From contig CP091064.1 of NCBI GenBank assembly GCA_021907015.1, positions 2,666,001 through 2,730,000 on the forward strand: a stretch of 64,000 nucleotides of DNA. Direction: 5' to 3'. Made by a program: the position numbers and the translations under genes. This DNA is from Pectobacterium sp. PL152 (GTDB taxonomy: Bacteria; Pseudomonadota; Gammaproteobacteria; Enterobacterales; Enterobacteriaceae). How positions within the stretch are numbered: the stretch's first letter is position 1; every line of letters begins with the position of its first letter. The notes beneath the pieces are model-generated. The model was given only the letters and a program-made list of their open reading frames with translations. It did not search any database and was not told where the DNA came from. Below are positions 51,922 to 62,188 of the stretch, piece after piece.

Positions 51922-54186
51922 ATGGCGATTGTGAATCACACACTGGGTTTTCCGCGCGTTGGATTACGCCGTGAACTGAAAAAAGCGCAGGAAAGCTACT
52001 GGGCAGGTAACGCGACACAGGAAGAGTTGCTAACCGTTGGACGTGAGCTGCGTGCGCGTCATTGGCAACAACAGAAGGATGCTGGCGTTGATCTGCTGCC
52101 AGTGGGTGATTTCGCCTGGTACGACCATGTACTGACCACCAGTTTGCTGCTGGGTAACGTACCTGCTCGTCATCAGAATGAAGACGGCTCGGTCGATTTG
52201 GACACGCTGTTCCGTATTGGCCGTGGGCGTGCACCAACCGGTCAGCCTGCCGCGGCGGCTGAAATGACCAAGTGGTTCAACACTAACTATCACTACATGG
52301 TGCCGGAGTTCACTAAAGGGCAGCAGTTCAAGCTGACCTGGACACAGCTGCTGGATGACGTTGATGAAGCACTGGCACTGGGCCATAACGTGAAGCCTGT
52401 TCTGTTAGGCCCGGTTACCTATCTATGGCTGGGTAAAGTGAAAGGTGAGCCGTTCGATCGTCTGTCGCTGCTGCAGGATATTCTGCCAGTTTATCAGCAG
52501 GTGCTGGCTGAACTGGCGAAACGCGGTATCGAGTGGGTGCAGATTGATGAACCTGCGCTGGCGTTGGAACTGCCGCAAGCGTGGCTGGCCGCGTTTAAAC
52601 CCGCTTACGATGCGTTGCAGGGTCAGGTGAAACTGCTGCTGACAACCTATTTCGATAGCGTTAGCCAGAATCTGGAAACGATCAAAGCGCTGCCGGTTCA
52701 GGGGCTGCATGTCGATCTGGTTCACGGTAAGGATGACGCCGCGACGCTGAGCGCCCAACTGCCTGCTAACTGGGTGCTGTCTCTGGGGGTGATTAATGGC
52801 CGTAATGTATGGCGTGCCGATCTGAGCAGCTGGTTCGAGCGCCTGCAACCGCTGGTGGGAACACGCGATCTGTGGCTGGGCAGTTCATGCTCGCTGCTGC
52901 ATAGCCCTATCGATCTGAGTGTGGAAGTGCGTCTGGACGATGAAGTGAAGAGCTGGTTTGCCTTTGCGATTCAGAAATGTGTGGAGCTGTCACTGCTGTC
53001 TCAGGCACTGAACAGCGGCAACGGTCAGCCACTGGAAGCCTACAGTGCGCCGATTCGCGCCCGTCGTACCTCAACGCGTGTGAATAACGCCGCCGTTGCG
53101 CAGCGTCTGGCAGCCATTACCGCACAGGACAGCCAGCGTCAGAACGTGTATTCGGTGCGTGCGGATGCTCAGCGCGAGCGCTTTAATCTGCCGGCATGGC
53201 CGACGACCACGATCGGTTCTTTCCCGCAGACCACTGAAATTCGCGGCCTGCGTCTGGATTTCAAACAGGGTCGTCTGGATAGCAATAACTACCGCACCGG
53301 CATTGCCGAGCACATTAAGCAAGCTGTGGTTGAGCAAGAGCGCCTGGGTCTGGATGTGCTGGTGCATGGTGAAGCCGAGCGTAACGACATGGTGGAGTAC
53401 TTCGGTGAGCATCTGGATGGGTTTATCTTTACCCAGAACGGCTGGGTGCAGAGCTACGGTTCTCGCTGTGTGAAACCGCCAGTCATCATTGGTGATGTGA
53501 GCCGCCCAGAAGCGATCACCGTTGAGTGGGCGAAATACGCGCAGTCCCTGACCGACAAGCCGATGAAAGGCATGCTGACTGGTCCGGTAACCATCCTGTG
53601 CTGGTCGTTCCCGCGTGAGGACGTCACGCGTGAAACCATCGCTAAACAGATTGCACTGGCGCTGCGTGATGAAGTGGCAGATTTGGAAGCCGCAGGTATT
53701 GGCATCATCCAGATTGACGAACCGGCGCTGCGTGAAGGTCTGCCGCTGCACCGCTCGGACTGGGACGCTTATCTGACCTGGGCAGTGGATGCCTTCCGTC
53801 TGAATGCCGCCGTGGCGAAAGATGACACGCAGATCCACACCCATATGTGTTATTGCGAGTTCAACGACATCATGGATTCTATCGCCGTGCTGGATGCAGA
53901 CGTGATTACGATTGAAACCTCTCGTTCCGATATGGAATTGCTGGAGTCGTTTGAAGAATTCGAATACCCGAATGAAATCGGTCCCGGCGTTTATGATATT
54001 CACTCCCCGAACGTACCGAGCGTGGAATGGATGGAAGACCTGCTGAAGAAAGCGGCACAGCGTATTCCCGCTGAACGCCTGTGGGTGAACCCGGATTGCG
54101 GTCTGAAAACCCGTGGCTGGCCGGAAACGCGTCAGGCTCTGGCGAATATGGTTCAGGCAGCACAGCGTCTGCGTGAAACCCAGTAA
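51922..54186 (+). CDS. metE: Cobalamin-independent methionine synthase
   Basis: Transfers the methyl group of 5-methyltetrahydropteroyltri-L-glutamate to homocysteine, the last step of methionine synthesis, without B12. The 754-residue protein (E. coli 753) begins [20 protein letters not shown]. The C-terminal barrel carries the zinc ligands in HTHMCYC (His641, Cys643) and PDCGLKTRG (Cys726), the same numbering as E. coli. The N-terminal half is the related non-catalytic barrel. GAGGAATTAACG precedes the ATG. Regulation by MetR and MetJ is expected. Intact, with a strong terminator after it. Confidence 0.98.
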   Translation: MAIVNHTLGFPRVGLRRELKKAQESYWAGNATQEELLTVGRELRARHWQQQKDAGVDLLPVGDFAWYDHVLTTSLLLGNVPARHQNEDGSVDLDTLFRIGRGRAPTGQPAAAAEMTKWFNTNYHYMVPEFTKGQQFKLTWTQLLDDVDEALALGHNVKPVLLGPVTYLWLGKVKGEPFDRLSLLQDILPVYQQVLAELAKRGIEWVQIDEPALALELPQAWLAAFKPAYDALQGQVKLLLTTYFDSVSQNLETIKALPVQGLHVDLVHGKDDAATLSAQLPANWVLSLGVINGRNVWRADLSSWFERLQPLVGTRDLWLGSSCSLLHSPIDLSVEVRLDDEVKSWFAFAIQKCVELSLLSQALNSGNGQPLEAYSAPIRARRTSTRVNNAAVAQRLAAITAQDSQRQNVYSVRADAQRERFNLPAWPTTTIGSFPQTTEIRGLRLDFKQGRLDSNNYRTGIAEHIKQAVVEQERLGLDVLVHGEAERNDMVEYFGEHLDGFIFTQNGWVQSYGSRCVKPPVIIGDVSRPEAITVEWAKYAQSLTDKPMKGMLTGPVTILCWSFPREDVTRETIAKQIALALRDEVADLEAAGIGIIQIDEPALREGLPLHRSDWDAYLTWAVDAFRLNAAVAKDDTQIHTHMCYCEFNDIMDSIAVLDADVITIETSRSDMELLESFEEFEYPNEIGPGVYDIHSPNVPSVEWMEDLLKKAAQRIPAERLWVNPDCGLKTRGWPETRQALANMVQAAQRLRETQ

Positions 54187-54203
54187 TAATTAGTGGCTAA
54201 TGC

Positions 54204-54235
54204 AATCAGGGAGGCGATGGCCTCCCTGATTTTTA
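54204..54235 (+). terminator. Terminator of metE
   Basis: AATCAGGGAGGC and GCCTCCCTGATT form a perfect 12-bp stem with loop GATG and five T, 18 bp after the metE stop. Confidence 0.92.
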
Positions 54236-54464
54236 TATCTTACGAATAGATAAAACTCGCATTATTTTCCCATCTCAAGTTTTTTATTATTTCTCCATCG
54301 TGTTTTCTTCCTTCCCGAAAATTAACGATATTGTCTTTCCTTGAATAAAATTGCCGCGCTATCCCGCTTGTTTTTCTTCATCAACTGGTCGGTTATTTGC
54401 CGAGAATGAATATTCATCTGCCATCGATATATCTATTCTGCAAAGGATTTAAACGACACTGTCA

Positions 54465-54491
54465 TAAAGCTCCTAAGTCTTGTGCCGATAA
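54465..54491 (+). promoter_or_regulatory. FliA (sigma28) promoter of the first chemoreceptor gene
   Basis: TAAAGCTC, 11 bp, GCCGATAA: the flagellar sigma28 consensus with correct spacing. It lies 234 bp upstream of the chemoreceptor start, so that gene belongs to the class 3 flagellar regulon. Confidence 0.88.
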
Positions 54492-54589
54492 GGTAAACGG
54501 CATGGAGGCAGCTCAGGGCGTACGAATAGAGTGAGGTTGTTTGTATTTTTAACGTTTTCTGATGTTGAAAGTGCACCTGCAATTACTCC

Positions 54590-54616
54590 CTTATGGGTAT
54601 ATTTAATATACCCATA
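54590..54616 (+). other. Perfect palindrome in the chemoreceptor leader
   Basis: TTATGGGTATA and TATACCCATAA are separated by TTTAA, an 11-bp perfect stem in the untranslated leader. The second chemoreceptor leader lacks it. It could be an RNA hairpin or a binding site for a repressor. Confidence 0.5.
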
Positions 54617-54724
54617 AAGCATATTTATTTTCCCGAAAACGATTATTTCCCCCACTCTGCGAGGTTATTAGACGATAACCGTGCGCAGTAGTTATTATTA
54701 TGTATTACCTAAAAGGAGTGAGAT

Positions 54725-56351
54725 GTGAATTTAGCGAATTGGCGTATTGGCTATCGATTAGGAAGCGGGTTTGCCATCTTAATTCTGATGCTGTTTACCG
54801 TGAGTATTTTTCTCTGTCTAAACTGTCCGGCTTTCAGGATGGTGCCAGAGATATCGTCAAAGACGTTTATCCACAAACGGTGGATGCGAATGACCTCATC
54901 GATAATGTGAATGGGCACTTTGTCGCTTATTTACAGATGATGTTGGTATCCGGCCAGGAACAGCGTCAGGGATATGTCGATCGGATTATGGCGTACCGCA
55001 AGGAGATTAGTCGCCTGCTTGATAATCTGGAAAGGAATGCCTCAGGAGAGCTGGCCCGCAAGCAGGTGGGGTTGTCCGCGGGTTTCGTGCCGAGTTCATC
55101 AAATCCGGCGATAAAATTATTAGTGATGCGATGGCGGGTAACAACGATGTCGCCGTAGCGGAATTCAATAACACCCTGAACGTGATTCAGCGTAATTACC
55201 GTGACTCGGTGAAGCAGTTGGTGAATTACCAAAATGATGCGATGGATAACTCTGTCGAGACCATGGCTGAGGTGTACAGCAGCACTCGCATGATTTTGCT
55301 GCTGATTTTGGCGCTGGGGGCCGTATTTGGGGCGCTGATTGCCTGGGCGATCACACGTAGTGTAACCCGCCCAATAGCGCAGGCGTTGCAAGTGGCAGAC
55401 AGAGTGGCACAGGGCGATTTGACCTCACGCATCACGGTGACCAGCAAGGATGAAACCGGACTACTGCTGCAATCGTTGGATCGTATGAACACCAGCCTGA
55501 GCACGATTGTCGGCCAGGTACGCGATGGGGCGGAAACTATCTCGACGGCGGCGTCACAAATTACGGCGGGTAATCAGGATTTGTCATCGCGCACGGAAGA
55601 ACAGGCGAGTTCACTGGAAGAAACGGCAGCCTCCATGGAGCAACTGGCATCCACCATTAAAAACACGGCGGAGAACACCCAGCAGGCGACGGAGATTGCT
55701 AATAAAGCGACCGGTGCGGCAAAACAAAGTGGCGATGTCATGCTTTCCGTGACGCAGAAAATGCGCGGTATTCGCGATTCGTCTCAGCGTATGGCAGAGA
55801 TCATCGGTGTGATTGACGGCATTGCATTCCAGACCAATATTCTGGCGCTGAACGCCGCGGTCGAAGCGGCGCGGGCGGGCGAACAAGGGCGTGGTTTTGC
55901 CGTGGTGGCAGGAGAAGTCCGTTCACTGGCGCAGCGCAGCGCGACCGCCGCACGAGAGATCAAGGATTTGATTGACGACTCGGTGAGCAAAATTCGCGAG
56001 GGAATGGATCTTGTCGATACGGCTGAAGAAACCATGGGCGGATTGACGGCCCACGTGAAGGACGTACACGACATTATCAGCGAGATTTCGCAGGCCAGTC
56101 GTGAACAGAGCGACGGGATTAACCAGATGAATCTGGCGATTGGACAGATTGACACCACGACCCAGCAGAACGCGGCGCTGGTTGAGGAATCGGCTTCTGC
56201 GGCTCTGTCTCTGCAAGCACAGGCCTCCGTTCTGGCGGAAGCGGTGAGCGCGTTTAAAATACCGTCGTATAACAACGGTAGCTATGGGTCTTATGCGCCG
56301 ATAAATACGCCAACGCTGTCTCTGGCGCTGGCGCTGGCAAATAAAGAGTAA
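54725..56351 (+). CDS. Methyl-accepting chemotaxis protein 1, two frameshifts
   Basis: A Tar/Tsr-type chemoreceptor of about 542 residues. It starts at GTG 54725 ([20 protein letters not shown]) after AAAGGAGTGAGAT. TM1 is at about residues 10-30, then a four-helix-bundle ligand domain, TM2 ([18 protein letters not shown]), HAMP, and a signalling domain with the hairpin tip [22 protein letters not shown] is missing near 54808-54812 and a G near 55065-55070. It ends [11 protein letters not shown] and lacks the C-terminal CheR-binding pentapeptide. It is a tandem paralogue of the receptor at 57025, with the same leader and the same kind of promoter. The ligand is unknown. Confidence 0.93.
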
Positions 56352-56372
56352 ATTCACGGCTATTATTTGAGC

Positions 56373-56420
56373 GCGTTGTAGTGCAACGCCTATCTCTGTA
56401 GGGGGAGCAACCGCTCCCTG
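56373..56420 (+). terminator. Hairpins downstream of chemoreceptor 1
   Basis: GCGTTG/CAACGC (56373-56389) and GGGAGC/GCTCCC (about 56403-56418) form two consecutive stems after the stop; only a short T-run follows. Probably a weak terminator. The rest of the gap to 57025 holds the next promoter and leader. Confidence 0.5.
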
Positions 56421-56660
56421 ATTTGCTAGAGCAAATGCAGTTTTTTTCTCTTCTTATTCAGCTTGTTATTCTTTACTAAGAAATATTCTCATCTCTTTAT
56501 TTTTAATATCAAATATGTCTGACTATCCTTTTATGTAATTGAGGCGTTATTTATGTTAATTATTGGTTGATTAACTTGTGATTTTTCCGATCGAAACTCA
56601 ACTTTCGATAGTTAATATCTATTTATTATATGTTTTTGAATGATTTAAACGATCAATTCG

Positions 56661-56687
56661 TAAAGTTCAGAAACACATTGCCGATAA
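56661..56687 (+). promoter_or_regulatory. FliA (sigma28) promoter of the second chemoreceptor gene
   Basis: TAAAGTTC, 11 bp, GCCGATAA, a near-perfect sigma28 promoter. Both chemoreceptor promoters are preceded by GATTTAAACGA at the same distance, so the promoter region was duplicated with the gene. Confidence 0.9.
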
Positions 56688-57024
56688 AAATGGATAACAC
56701 AGGAGCGGCCATGGCTGCATGAGTCCGGAGAGGGAAGACCACTATTATCACTTCAATCACGCCTCTGCGGTCTTATCAGTTGTATTTGTAGCATTGTTAG
56801 ATTTATTTCCACTTTTGCACCTCAACACCCGAGGGAAACTATTTGATTTTTGATAGCGCCTCTTATGCTGAGAGCGTGCGTAAAAATGCCTGCCTCAAGG
56901 TATCTCTGGCGTGTCAGAAGGTTTTTCCCCTTCGGATCGCCAATCATTCTCCGCCCTGTGGTTCCATCAAGCTGCGACATGTGCGCAATTGACATTGCTA
57001 TGCATTACCTAAAAGGAGTGAGAC

Positions 57025-58686
57025 ATGAATTTAGCGAATTGGCGTATTGGCTATCGACTGGGAGCCGGATTTGCCATCCTGATTTTGATGTTGTTTGTCG
57101 TGAGCATTTTTTCCCTGTCTAAGCTATCCGGTTTCCAAGATGGTGCGCGAGATATTGTGAAAGAGGTTTATCCACAAACTGTTGATTCTAATAGCCTTAT
57201 CGATAATGTGAACAGCATTCTGGTCGCGTATCAGCGGCTGATGCTGGTTTCGGGTGAGGATAAAATCAAGGAAAACGTCGATCGTGTGAACGGATTCCGT
57301 CAGGAAATTGGCCGCCTGCTGGATAAGCTGGAAAGCCAGACGGTTGAAGAGCGTTCAATCTCTCAACTGCGTGTTATCCGCGCGATCCGTACCGAATTTT
57401 TGAAATCCGGTGACAAAATTATCAGTGAAGTGGTGGCGGGTAATCGAGAGGCCGCGATTGAGGAATTCAACAACAACTTGAATGTTATCCAGCGTCAGTA
57501 CCGTGATGCGGTAAGGCAGCTGGTTAACTATCAGGATGATGCGATGGATACCTCTGTTGAAGCCATGGCTGAGGTATACAGCGAGACCCGCATTATTCTG
57601 CTGCTTATTTTGGCACTGGGTGCCGTATTTGGGGCGCTGATTGCCTGGTCGATTACGCGCAGCGTAACCCGACCGATTCAGCAGGCTTTGCAAGTGGCAG
57701 ACAGAGTGGCACAGGGAGACCTGACCTCGCGCATCACTGTTACCAGCAAAGATGAAACCGGATTGCTGCTGCAATCGTTGGATCACATGAACACCAGCCT
57801 GAGCACGATTGTCGGGCAGGTGCGTGATGGGGCAGAAACGATCTCGACGGCGGCCTCGCAAATTGCCGCAGGTAATCAGGATCTGTCAGCGCGTACGGAA
57901 GAACAGGCCAGCTCGCTGGAAGAGACGGCAGCGTCGATGGAACAGCTGACGTCTACCATTAAAAACACGGCGGAAAACACCCAGCAGGCGACGGATATCG
58001 CAAATAAAGCTTCTGGTGCGGCGAAGCAAAGCGGCGACGTTATGGTTTCCGTGACGCAGAAAATGCGCGGCATTCGCGATTCGTCCCAGCGTATGGCGGA
58101 GATCATCGGTGTGATTGATGGCATTGCATTCCAGACCAATATTCTGGCGCTGAACGCCGCGGTTGAAGCCGCGCGTGCAGGTGAACAGGGCCGCGGCTTT
58201 GCAGTGGTAGCAGGGGAAGTACGTTCTCTGGCACAGCGCAGTGCGACCGCCGCGCGGGAGATCAAGGATTTGATCGACGACTCCGTGAGCAAGATTCAGG
58301 AAGGTATGTCGCTGGTGGATACTGCTGAAGAAACGATGGGCGGGTTAACGGGCTATGTGCGGGATGTGAATGAGATTATCAGTGAAATCTCGCAGGCCAG
58401 CCGTGAGCAGAGCGACGGGATTAACCAGATGAATCTGGCCGTTGGACAGATTGATACCACGACTCAGCAGAACGCGGCGCTGGTTGAAGAATCTGCCTCT
58501 GCGGCTCTGTCTCTGCAAGCGCAGGCCTCCGTTCTGGCGGAAGCAGTGAGTGCGTTTAAGCTTCTGTCTTATGGCAGTGGCAAAACCGCCTCGTACGCCT
58601 CAGCGCCCGTGCGTACCCCAACGCTGTCTTTAGCACCTGCTACGGCGAAAGATCAGGGCAATAACGGCGATTGGACATCGTTCTAA
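57025..58686 (+). CDS. Methyl-accepting chemotaxis protein 2
   Basis: An intact 553-residue chemoreceptor starting at ATG 57025 ([20 protein letters not shown]), nearly identical to receptor 1 in TM1, TM2, HAMP and the signalling domain and more different in the ligand domain (residues about 35-190). It has the methylation helices and the hairpin tip [13 protein letters not shown]. Unlike its neighbour it ends NGDWTSF, a CheR/CheB-docking pentapeptide of the NWETF type. This suggests receptor 2 can recruit methylation enzymes for both. The ligand is unknown. A FliA promoter lies 338 bp upstream of the start codon. Confidence 0.95.
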   Translation: MNLANWRIGYRLGAGFAILILMLFVVSIFSLSKLSGFQDGARDIVKEVYPQTVDSNSLIDNVNSILVAYQRLMLVSGEDKIKENVDRVNGFRQEIGRLLDKLESQTVEERSISQLRVIRAIRTEFLKSGDKIISEVVAGNREAAIEEFNNNLNVIQRQYRDAVRQLVNYQDDAMDTSVEAMAEVYSETRIILLLILALGAVFGALIAWSITRSVTRPIQQALQVADRVAQGDLTSRITVTSKDETGLLLQSLDHMNTSLSTIVGQVRDGAETISTAASQIAAGNQDLSARTEEQASSLEETAASMEQLTSTIKNTAENTQQATDIANKASGAAKQSGDVMVSVTQKMRGIRDSSQRMAEIIGVIDGIAFQTNILALNAAVEAARAGEQGRGFAVVAGEVRSLAQRSATAAREIKDLIDDSVSKIQEGMSLVDTAEETMGGLTGYVRDVNEIISEISQASREQSDGINQMNLAVGQIDTTTQQNAALVEESASAALSLQAQASVLAEAVSAFKLLSYGSGKTASYASAPVRTPTLSLAPATAKDQGNNGDWTSF

Positions 58687-58718
58687 CGCTGTTTGTCTTT
58701 GTCACGCGGTAAAACACA

Positions 58719-58745
58719 AACGCCACCGGTGACCGGTGGCGTTTT
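58719..58745. terminator. Bidirectional terminator between chemoreceptor 2 and ysgA
   Basis: AACGCCACCGG and CCGGTGGCGTT form a perfect 11-bp stem with loop TGA, with T-runs on both sides. It can end both the plus-strand receptor and the minus-strand ysgA transcripts. Confidence 0.88.
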
Positions 58746-58780
58746 AGCGAATAGCTAAGTATGAAAACGGTGTGGTGACG

Positions 58781-59608
58781 TTACGCCACGCCGTTTTTCT
58801 GGAACCACGCCAGCATACGCTGCCAGCCGTCTTGTGCAGATTCTTCATGGTAGCTAGGGCGGTAATCGGCATGGAAAGCATGACCAGCATCAGGGTAGAC
58901 GATGATATCTGCCGCTGCATTGGCAGCGCGTAGCGCCTGCCGCATCGTATCAACCTGTGTCAACGGAATCCCTTCGTCCTTCGCGCCATATAACCCCAGC
59001 ACAGGTGCCTCCAATTCCGTGGCAATATCGACCGGATGTTTGGGGCTATTCAGCGTTTTCTCACCCGTAAACTTACCGTACCAGGCAACGCCTGCTTTGA
59101 GCTGCGGGTTGTGCGCGGCGTAGAGCCAGGTGATGCGGCCACCCCAACAGAAGCCTGTGATCGCCAGCTTACTGGCATCACCGCCCTGTTTAATCGCCCA
59201 GTTGGCCGTGCGATCAAGATCGGACAGTACCTGCGTATCAGGCACCTTATACACCAGCTCGGTCAGGAGCCGCTGAATGTCGTTATAGTGGCTGGGGTTG
59301 CCTTGACGGAAATACAGCTCTGGCGCAATCGCCATATAGCCCTGTTTTACCAGCCTGCGGCAAACGTCCTGAATGTGTTGATGAACGCCGAAAATCTCCT
59401 GCACCACCAGAACGATAGGGAGCGGCTTGTCATGGTTCGCCGGTCTGGCGATATACGCGGGTAGCTGCTCACCCTGAGAAGAAATGGTGGTCTCACTGGC
59501 AATGATACCGACAGAATCCGTGGTAATGATGGAGGAGATCTGCGGTTCCACCGCCGGGGACAGCCCCTGAGGAAGATGTTTGAAGGTCGTCTGTTCATCA
59601 GTCTTCAT
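58781..59608 (-). CDS. ysgA: Dienelactone hydrolase family protein
   Basis: An alpha/beta hydrolase of the dienelactone hydrolase family, 275 residues, matching E. coli YsgA (about 270). The catalytic triad is Cys154 in GFCWGG, Asp211 in GAKDEG and His243 in AGHAF. A supporting Glu71 is in VVQEIFGVH. The physiological substrate is unknown. It lies near udp as in E. coli, but here the WYL regulator and another gene lie between them. Confidence 0.9.
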   Translation of the reverse strand: MKTDEQTTFKHLPQGLSPAVEPQISSIITTDSVGIIASETTISSQGEQLPAYIARPANHDKPLPIVLVVQEIFGVHQHIQDVCRRLVKQGYMAIAPELYFRQGNPSHYNDIQRLLTELVYKVPDTQVLSDLDRTANWAIKQGGDASKLAITGFCWGGRITWLYAAHNPQLKAGVAWYGKFTGEKTLNSPKHPVDIATELEAPVLGLYGAKDEGIPLTQVDTMRQALRAANAAADIIVYPDAGHAFHADYRPSYHEESAQDGWQRMLAWFQKNGVA

Positions 59609-59654
59609 TACGCGCTCTCCTGTTATCGATGAATCGTAGCTGGCAGTATTGTGC

Positions 59655-60330
59655 CTACAGCGTGTTGAGATAGTCTTCGAAGCGTTTTCCTTTCTCTGGC
59701 CTGAAGTATAGGCCGGTCTCCGCCAATGAAGTGATGTTATCTACCCTTAGATTACGAAAGTCTGAACGAGTTTCACACCATATCGTGAGCAACCATACGG
59801 CATCAAACAGGGTTAAACCAAGGGGACGGGCGACTCTATCGCTCTCTTCCTTGCAGATCAACATAGGTAATATGCAGTTGGAGCCTGTTACGAATGGCCA
59901 GACGAAGAAAAGCCAGATGGTTGATGGCCCTCTCATTTTCCTCGGTATGCCGAGAAACCGCTCTGAGAGGAAGCGACTTATAGGTATCTGCTTTTTGGCA
60001 CCAATCGCCGCGCTGATTTTTGCTGAAACCCGGCTGGCCGCGGCGGAAAGCATGTTATCGCCTCGGGCACTTATCAGCCGCATTCCCAGCATAATGGCGT
60101 CCAGTTCATCAGGGTCAAAATTCAGCGGGGGCAGGAAGTAGTCTTTTTTCAAGTAGGTAACCGAGTCCCGATTCACCGCGAATAGGGGCGCCGATGGTTT
60201 GTAGTGCCGCCATGTCCCTGTAGATCGTTCTGACCGATACATTCAACGCTTGAGCTAATATTTCCGCTGATACCGGGTGTACGCGGCCGCGAAGATGGTC
60301 AAGTAAAGAGAGTAGCCGAATCGTTTTCAT
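59655..60330 (-). CDS. YafY-type HTH/WYL transcriptional regulator, three frameshifts
   Basis: A regulator of about 224 residues with an N-terminal HTH_11 domain (MKTIRLLSLLDHLRGR, then LAQALNVSVRTIYRDMAAL, residues about 1-60) and a WYL effector domain. An extra A in the run at 60144-60149 breaks the first join (true reading LEKDYFLPPLNFDPDELDA). A missing A near 59999 and an extra base near 59848 form a compensating pair; between them the true reading is HTEENERAINHLAFLRLAI and LQLHITYVDLQGR. It ends KGKRFEDYLNTL. It is divergent from the gene at 60419 with a long palindrome between them, so it probably represses that gene and itself. The ligand is unknown. Confidence 0.85.
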
Positions 60331-60339
60331 GAGAAGAGA

Positions 60340-60377
60340 TTACACCACCCCTGACAAGTTCTGTCAGGGTGGTGTAA
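60340..60377. promoter_or_regulatory. Long operator palindrome for the WYL regulator
   Basis: TTACACCACCCCTGACA and TGTCAGGGTGGTGTAA form a 16-bp inverted repeat around AGTTC, with one extra C on the left. It lies in the 88-bp gap between the divergent regulator and its likely target. Since C4 faces G3, the extra base may itself be a run-length error. Confidence 0.7.
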
Positions 60378-60418
60378 TACGATTCAGACTTCATATCATC
60401 CTGATAACGGAGTTCATC

Positions 60419-61015
60419 ATGGCTACCCCATGTTACGAAATAGTCACTTACACGGTAAAAACCCAGCAAGAGGCCGATGCAGCGCGCGCATCGGCACAAC
60501 GTCTGTTAAAGCATTTCCCTGGGTTTATCGACTGGATCGCATTTTCAGGCATCGATATTTCCACCGAGCGTGTCGATCTTGTGGTGTGGAATAGTCTTGA
60601 CGCAGCACGGGCTGCGGCAAAAGCGGTTGAAAGCCAACCGGAATTTTCCTGCTTCAGATCTTCGGTCAGTGCGCTGCACAGCATGGGGCACTATACCGTC
60701 CACATGGCGGACGCACCGTCAGTAACAAGCAGAGGCGGTATCGAAATAGGGCGATTTCGTCTCAAGCAGGGTATTCAGGAGAGTGACATGCGCCAGGCCT
60801 ATAATCAGATGGTAGAACGTCACCTTTCACTTCAGCCGGGCTGGAAAAGCCAGCATTTAGTCAGTTTAGATAATGGCGTCTTTATTGATCTTGCCTTTGC
60901 CGACAGTCAACCGTGTGCAGAAGCGATTTGTGCATCGTGGCAGGGGCAAGCGGTATGTAATGCCTTCTTGGAAATGATTGAACCGGAAAGTATCGAGTTT
61001 GGTTCGTTGTGGTAA
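60419..61015 (+). CDS. Unrecognised protein, two dimeric alpha-beta barrel (ABM-like) repeats
   Basis: A 198-residue protein starting at ATG 60419 (MATPCYEIVTYTVKTQQEAD) after GATAACGGAG. I do not recognise it as a named protein. Each half looks like a ferredoxin-fold ABM-type domain: residues about 5-95 (YEIVTYTVKTQ to GHYTVHM) and 105-190 (IEIGRFRLKQGI to SIEFGSLW), each with a beta-alpha-beta pattern. Such tandem folds bind small or aromatic compounds or heme in some families. The gene is directly controlled, I infer, by the divergent WYL regulator. It may sense or detoxify a small molecule, but no catalytic residue can be named. Confidence 0.75.
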   Translation: MATPCYEIVTYTVKTQQEADAARASAQRLLKHFPGFIDWIAFSGIDISTERVDLVVWNSLDAARAAAKAVESQPEFSCFRSSVSALHSMGHYTVHMADAPSVTSRGGIEIGRFRLKQGIQESDMRQAYNQMVERHLSLQPGWKSQHLVSLDNGVFIDLAFADSQPCAEAICASWQGQAVCNAFLEMIEPESIEFGSLW

Positions 61016-61084
61016 CCGGTAAGGCTAAAGAATCTACACTAGAAGACAATTAATCGGCAAAAGTGAATTTCTCACCTGATAAAT

Positions 61085-61100
61085 TGTGATTCACATCACA
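61085..61100 (+). promoter_or_regulatory. Distal CRP site of udp
   Basis: TGTGA-TTCACA-TCACA is a perfect CRP half-site pair, 51 bp upstream of the second site. In E. coli the udp promoter has two CRP sites with CytR between them, in the same spacing. Confidence 0.85.
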
Positions 61101-61135
61101 TATTTTATGTATGTTGATGTTTGTTTCTTTTTATC

Positions 61136-61151
61136 GGTGATTCTCGTCACT
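61136..61151 (+). promoter_or_regulatory. Proximal CRP site of udp
   Basis: GGTGA-TTCTCG-TCACT, a CRP site centred 41-42 bp before the likely start of transcription near 61185, the class II position. The -10 candidate is TAGAGT at 61173-61178. Confidence 0.75.
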
Positions 61152-61268
61152 TAAAAAAATGTAGTGATGCGCTAGAGTCTTTTTATTGAACGGACGCCTA
61201 CAGGCTGCGTTTATGGGGCGTCCAGCGCGATTTCTCTGAATACCCAATTGATTGCCCGGGAGGCAGTT

Positions 61269-62039
61269 ATGTCTACATCTGATGTGTTCCATCTTGGTCT
61301 GGTCAAGAACGATTTACAGGGCGCGACGCTGGCGATCGTGCCCGGCGATCCTGAGCGTGTCGAAAAAATTGCTCGCCTGATGGATAACCCGGTACATCTG
61401 GCATCACACCGTGAATTTACGTCCTGGCGTGCGGAACTGGACGGCAAGGCGGTTATTGTTTGCTCGACCGGTATTGGCGGCCCATCAACGTCCATCGCGG
61501 TAGAAGAGTTGGCACAGCTCGGCATTCGTACTTTCCTGCGCGTTGGTACAACAGGGGCGATTCAGTCTGGTATCAATGTGGGTGATGTGTTGGTGACCAC
61601 CGCCGCTGTCCGTCTTGACGGTGCAAGCCTGCACTTCGCGCCGATGGAATTCCCGGCCGTGGCTGATTTCGGCTGTACCACTGCGCTGGTGGACGCGGCG
61701 AAGGCGTCGGGGGCGGCGTTGCACGTGGGCATCACGGCGTCTTCCGATACGTTCTACCCGGGTCAGGAGCGCTATGACACTTTCTCTGGACGCGTTGTGC
61801 GTCGCTTCCGCGGCTCGATGGAAGAGTGGCAGAGCATGGGCGTGCTGAACTACGAAATGGAATCTGCCACGCTACTGACCATGTGCGCCAGTCAGGGGTT
61901 AAAAGCGGGCATGATTGCGGGCGTAATCGTGAACCGTACCCAGCAGGAAATCCCGGATGCGGCGACCATGAAGCTGGCTGAAACCACCGTGATCAAGGTG
62001 TTGCTGGATGCCACACGCCGTTTGTTAGCGGCTGAATAA
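61269..62039 (+). CDS. udp: Uridine phosphorylase
   Basis: Cleaves uridine with phosphate to uracil and ribose-1-phosphate in nucleoside salvage; a hexameric cytoplasmic enzyme. ATG 61269, 10 bases after GGGAGG, gives 256 residues starting [20 protein letters not shown]. Family motifs are [28 protein letters not shown] and [18 protein letters not shown]. Two CRP sites with CytR-type spacing precede it. A terminator follows, so it is monocistronic. Confidence 0.97.
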   Translation: MSTSDVFHLGLVKNDLQGATLAIVPGDPERVEKIARLMDNPVHLASHREFTSWRAELDGKAVIVCSTGIGGPSTSIAVEELAQLGIRTFLRVGTTGAIQSGINVGDVLVTTAAVRLDGASLHFAPMEFPAVADFGCTTALVDAAKASGAALHVGITASSDTFYPGQERYDTFSGRVVRRFRGSMEEWQSMGVLNYEMESATLLTMCASQGLKAGMIAGVIVNRTQQEIPDAATMKLAETTVIKVLLDATRRLLAAE

Positions 62040-62062
62040 GCACAAAAGTTGATGTTATTTTG

Positions 62063-62091
62063 GGCTGGTCATCGCAGAGACCAGCCTTTAT
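62063..62091 (+). terminator. Terminator of udp
   Basis: GGCTGGTC and GACCAGCC form an 8-bp stem with loop ATCGCAGA and a short T-run, 23 bp after the udp stop. Confidence 0.8.
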
Positions 62092-62188
62092 CCTAATCAC
62101 TTGTTCTGGTTTATTGGGTTAACCTGCGACGCGCTCTGCGTGTGTAATACGGTTGCCTTGCTCGCCTTTCAACCTCGCAAGGAGATGT

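Noticed and set aside
53071-54003. Open frame of 310 codons opposite metE
   Set aside because: Antisense shadow produced by codon bias of metE.
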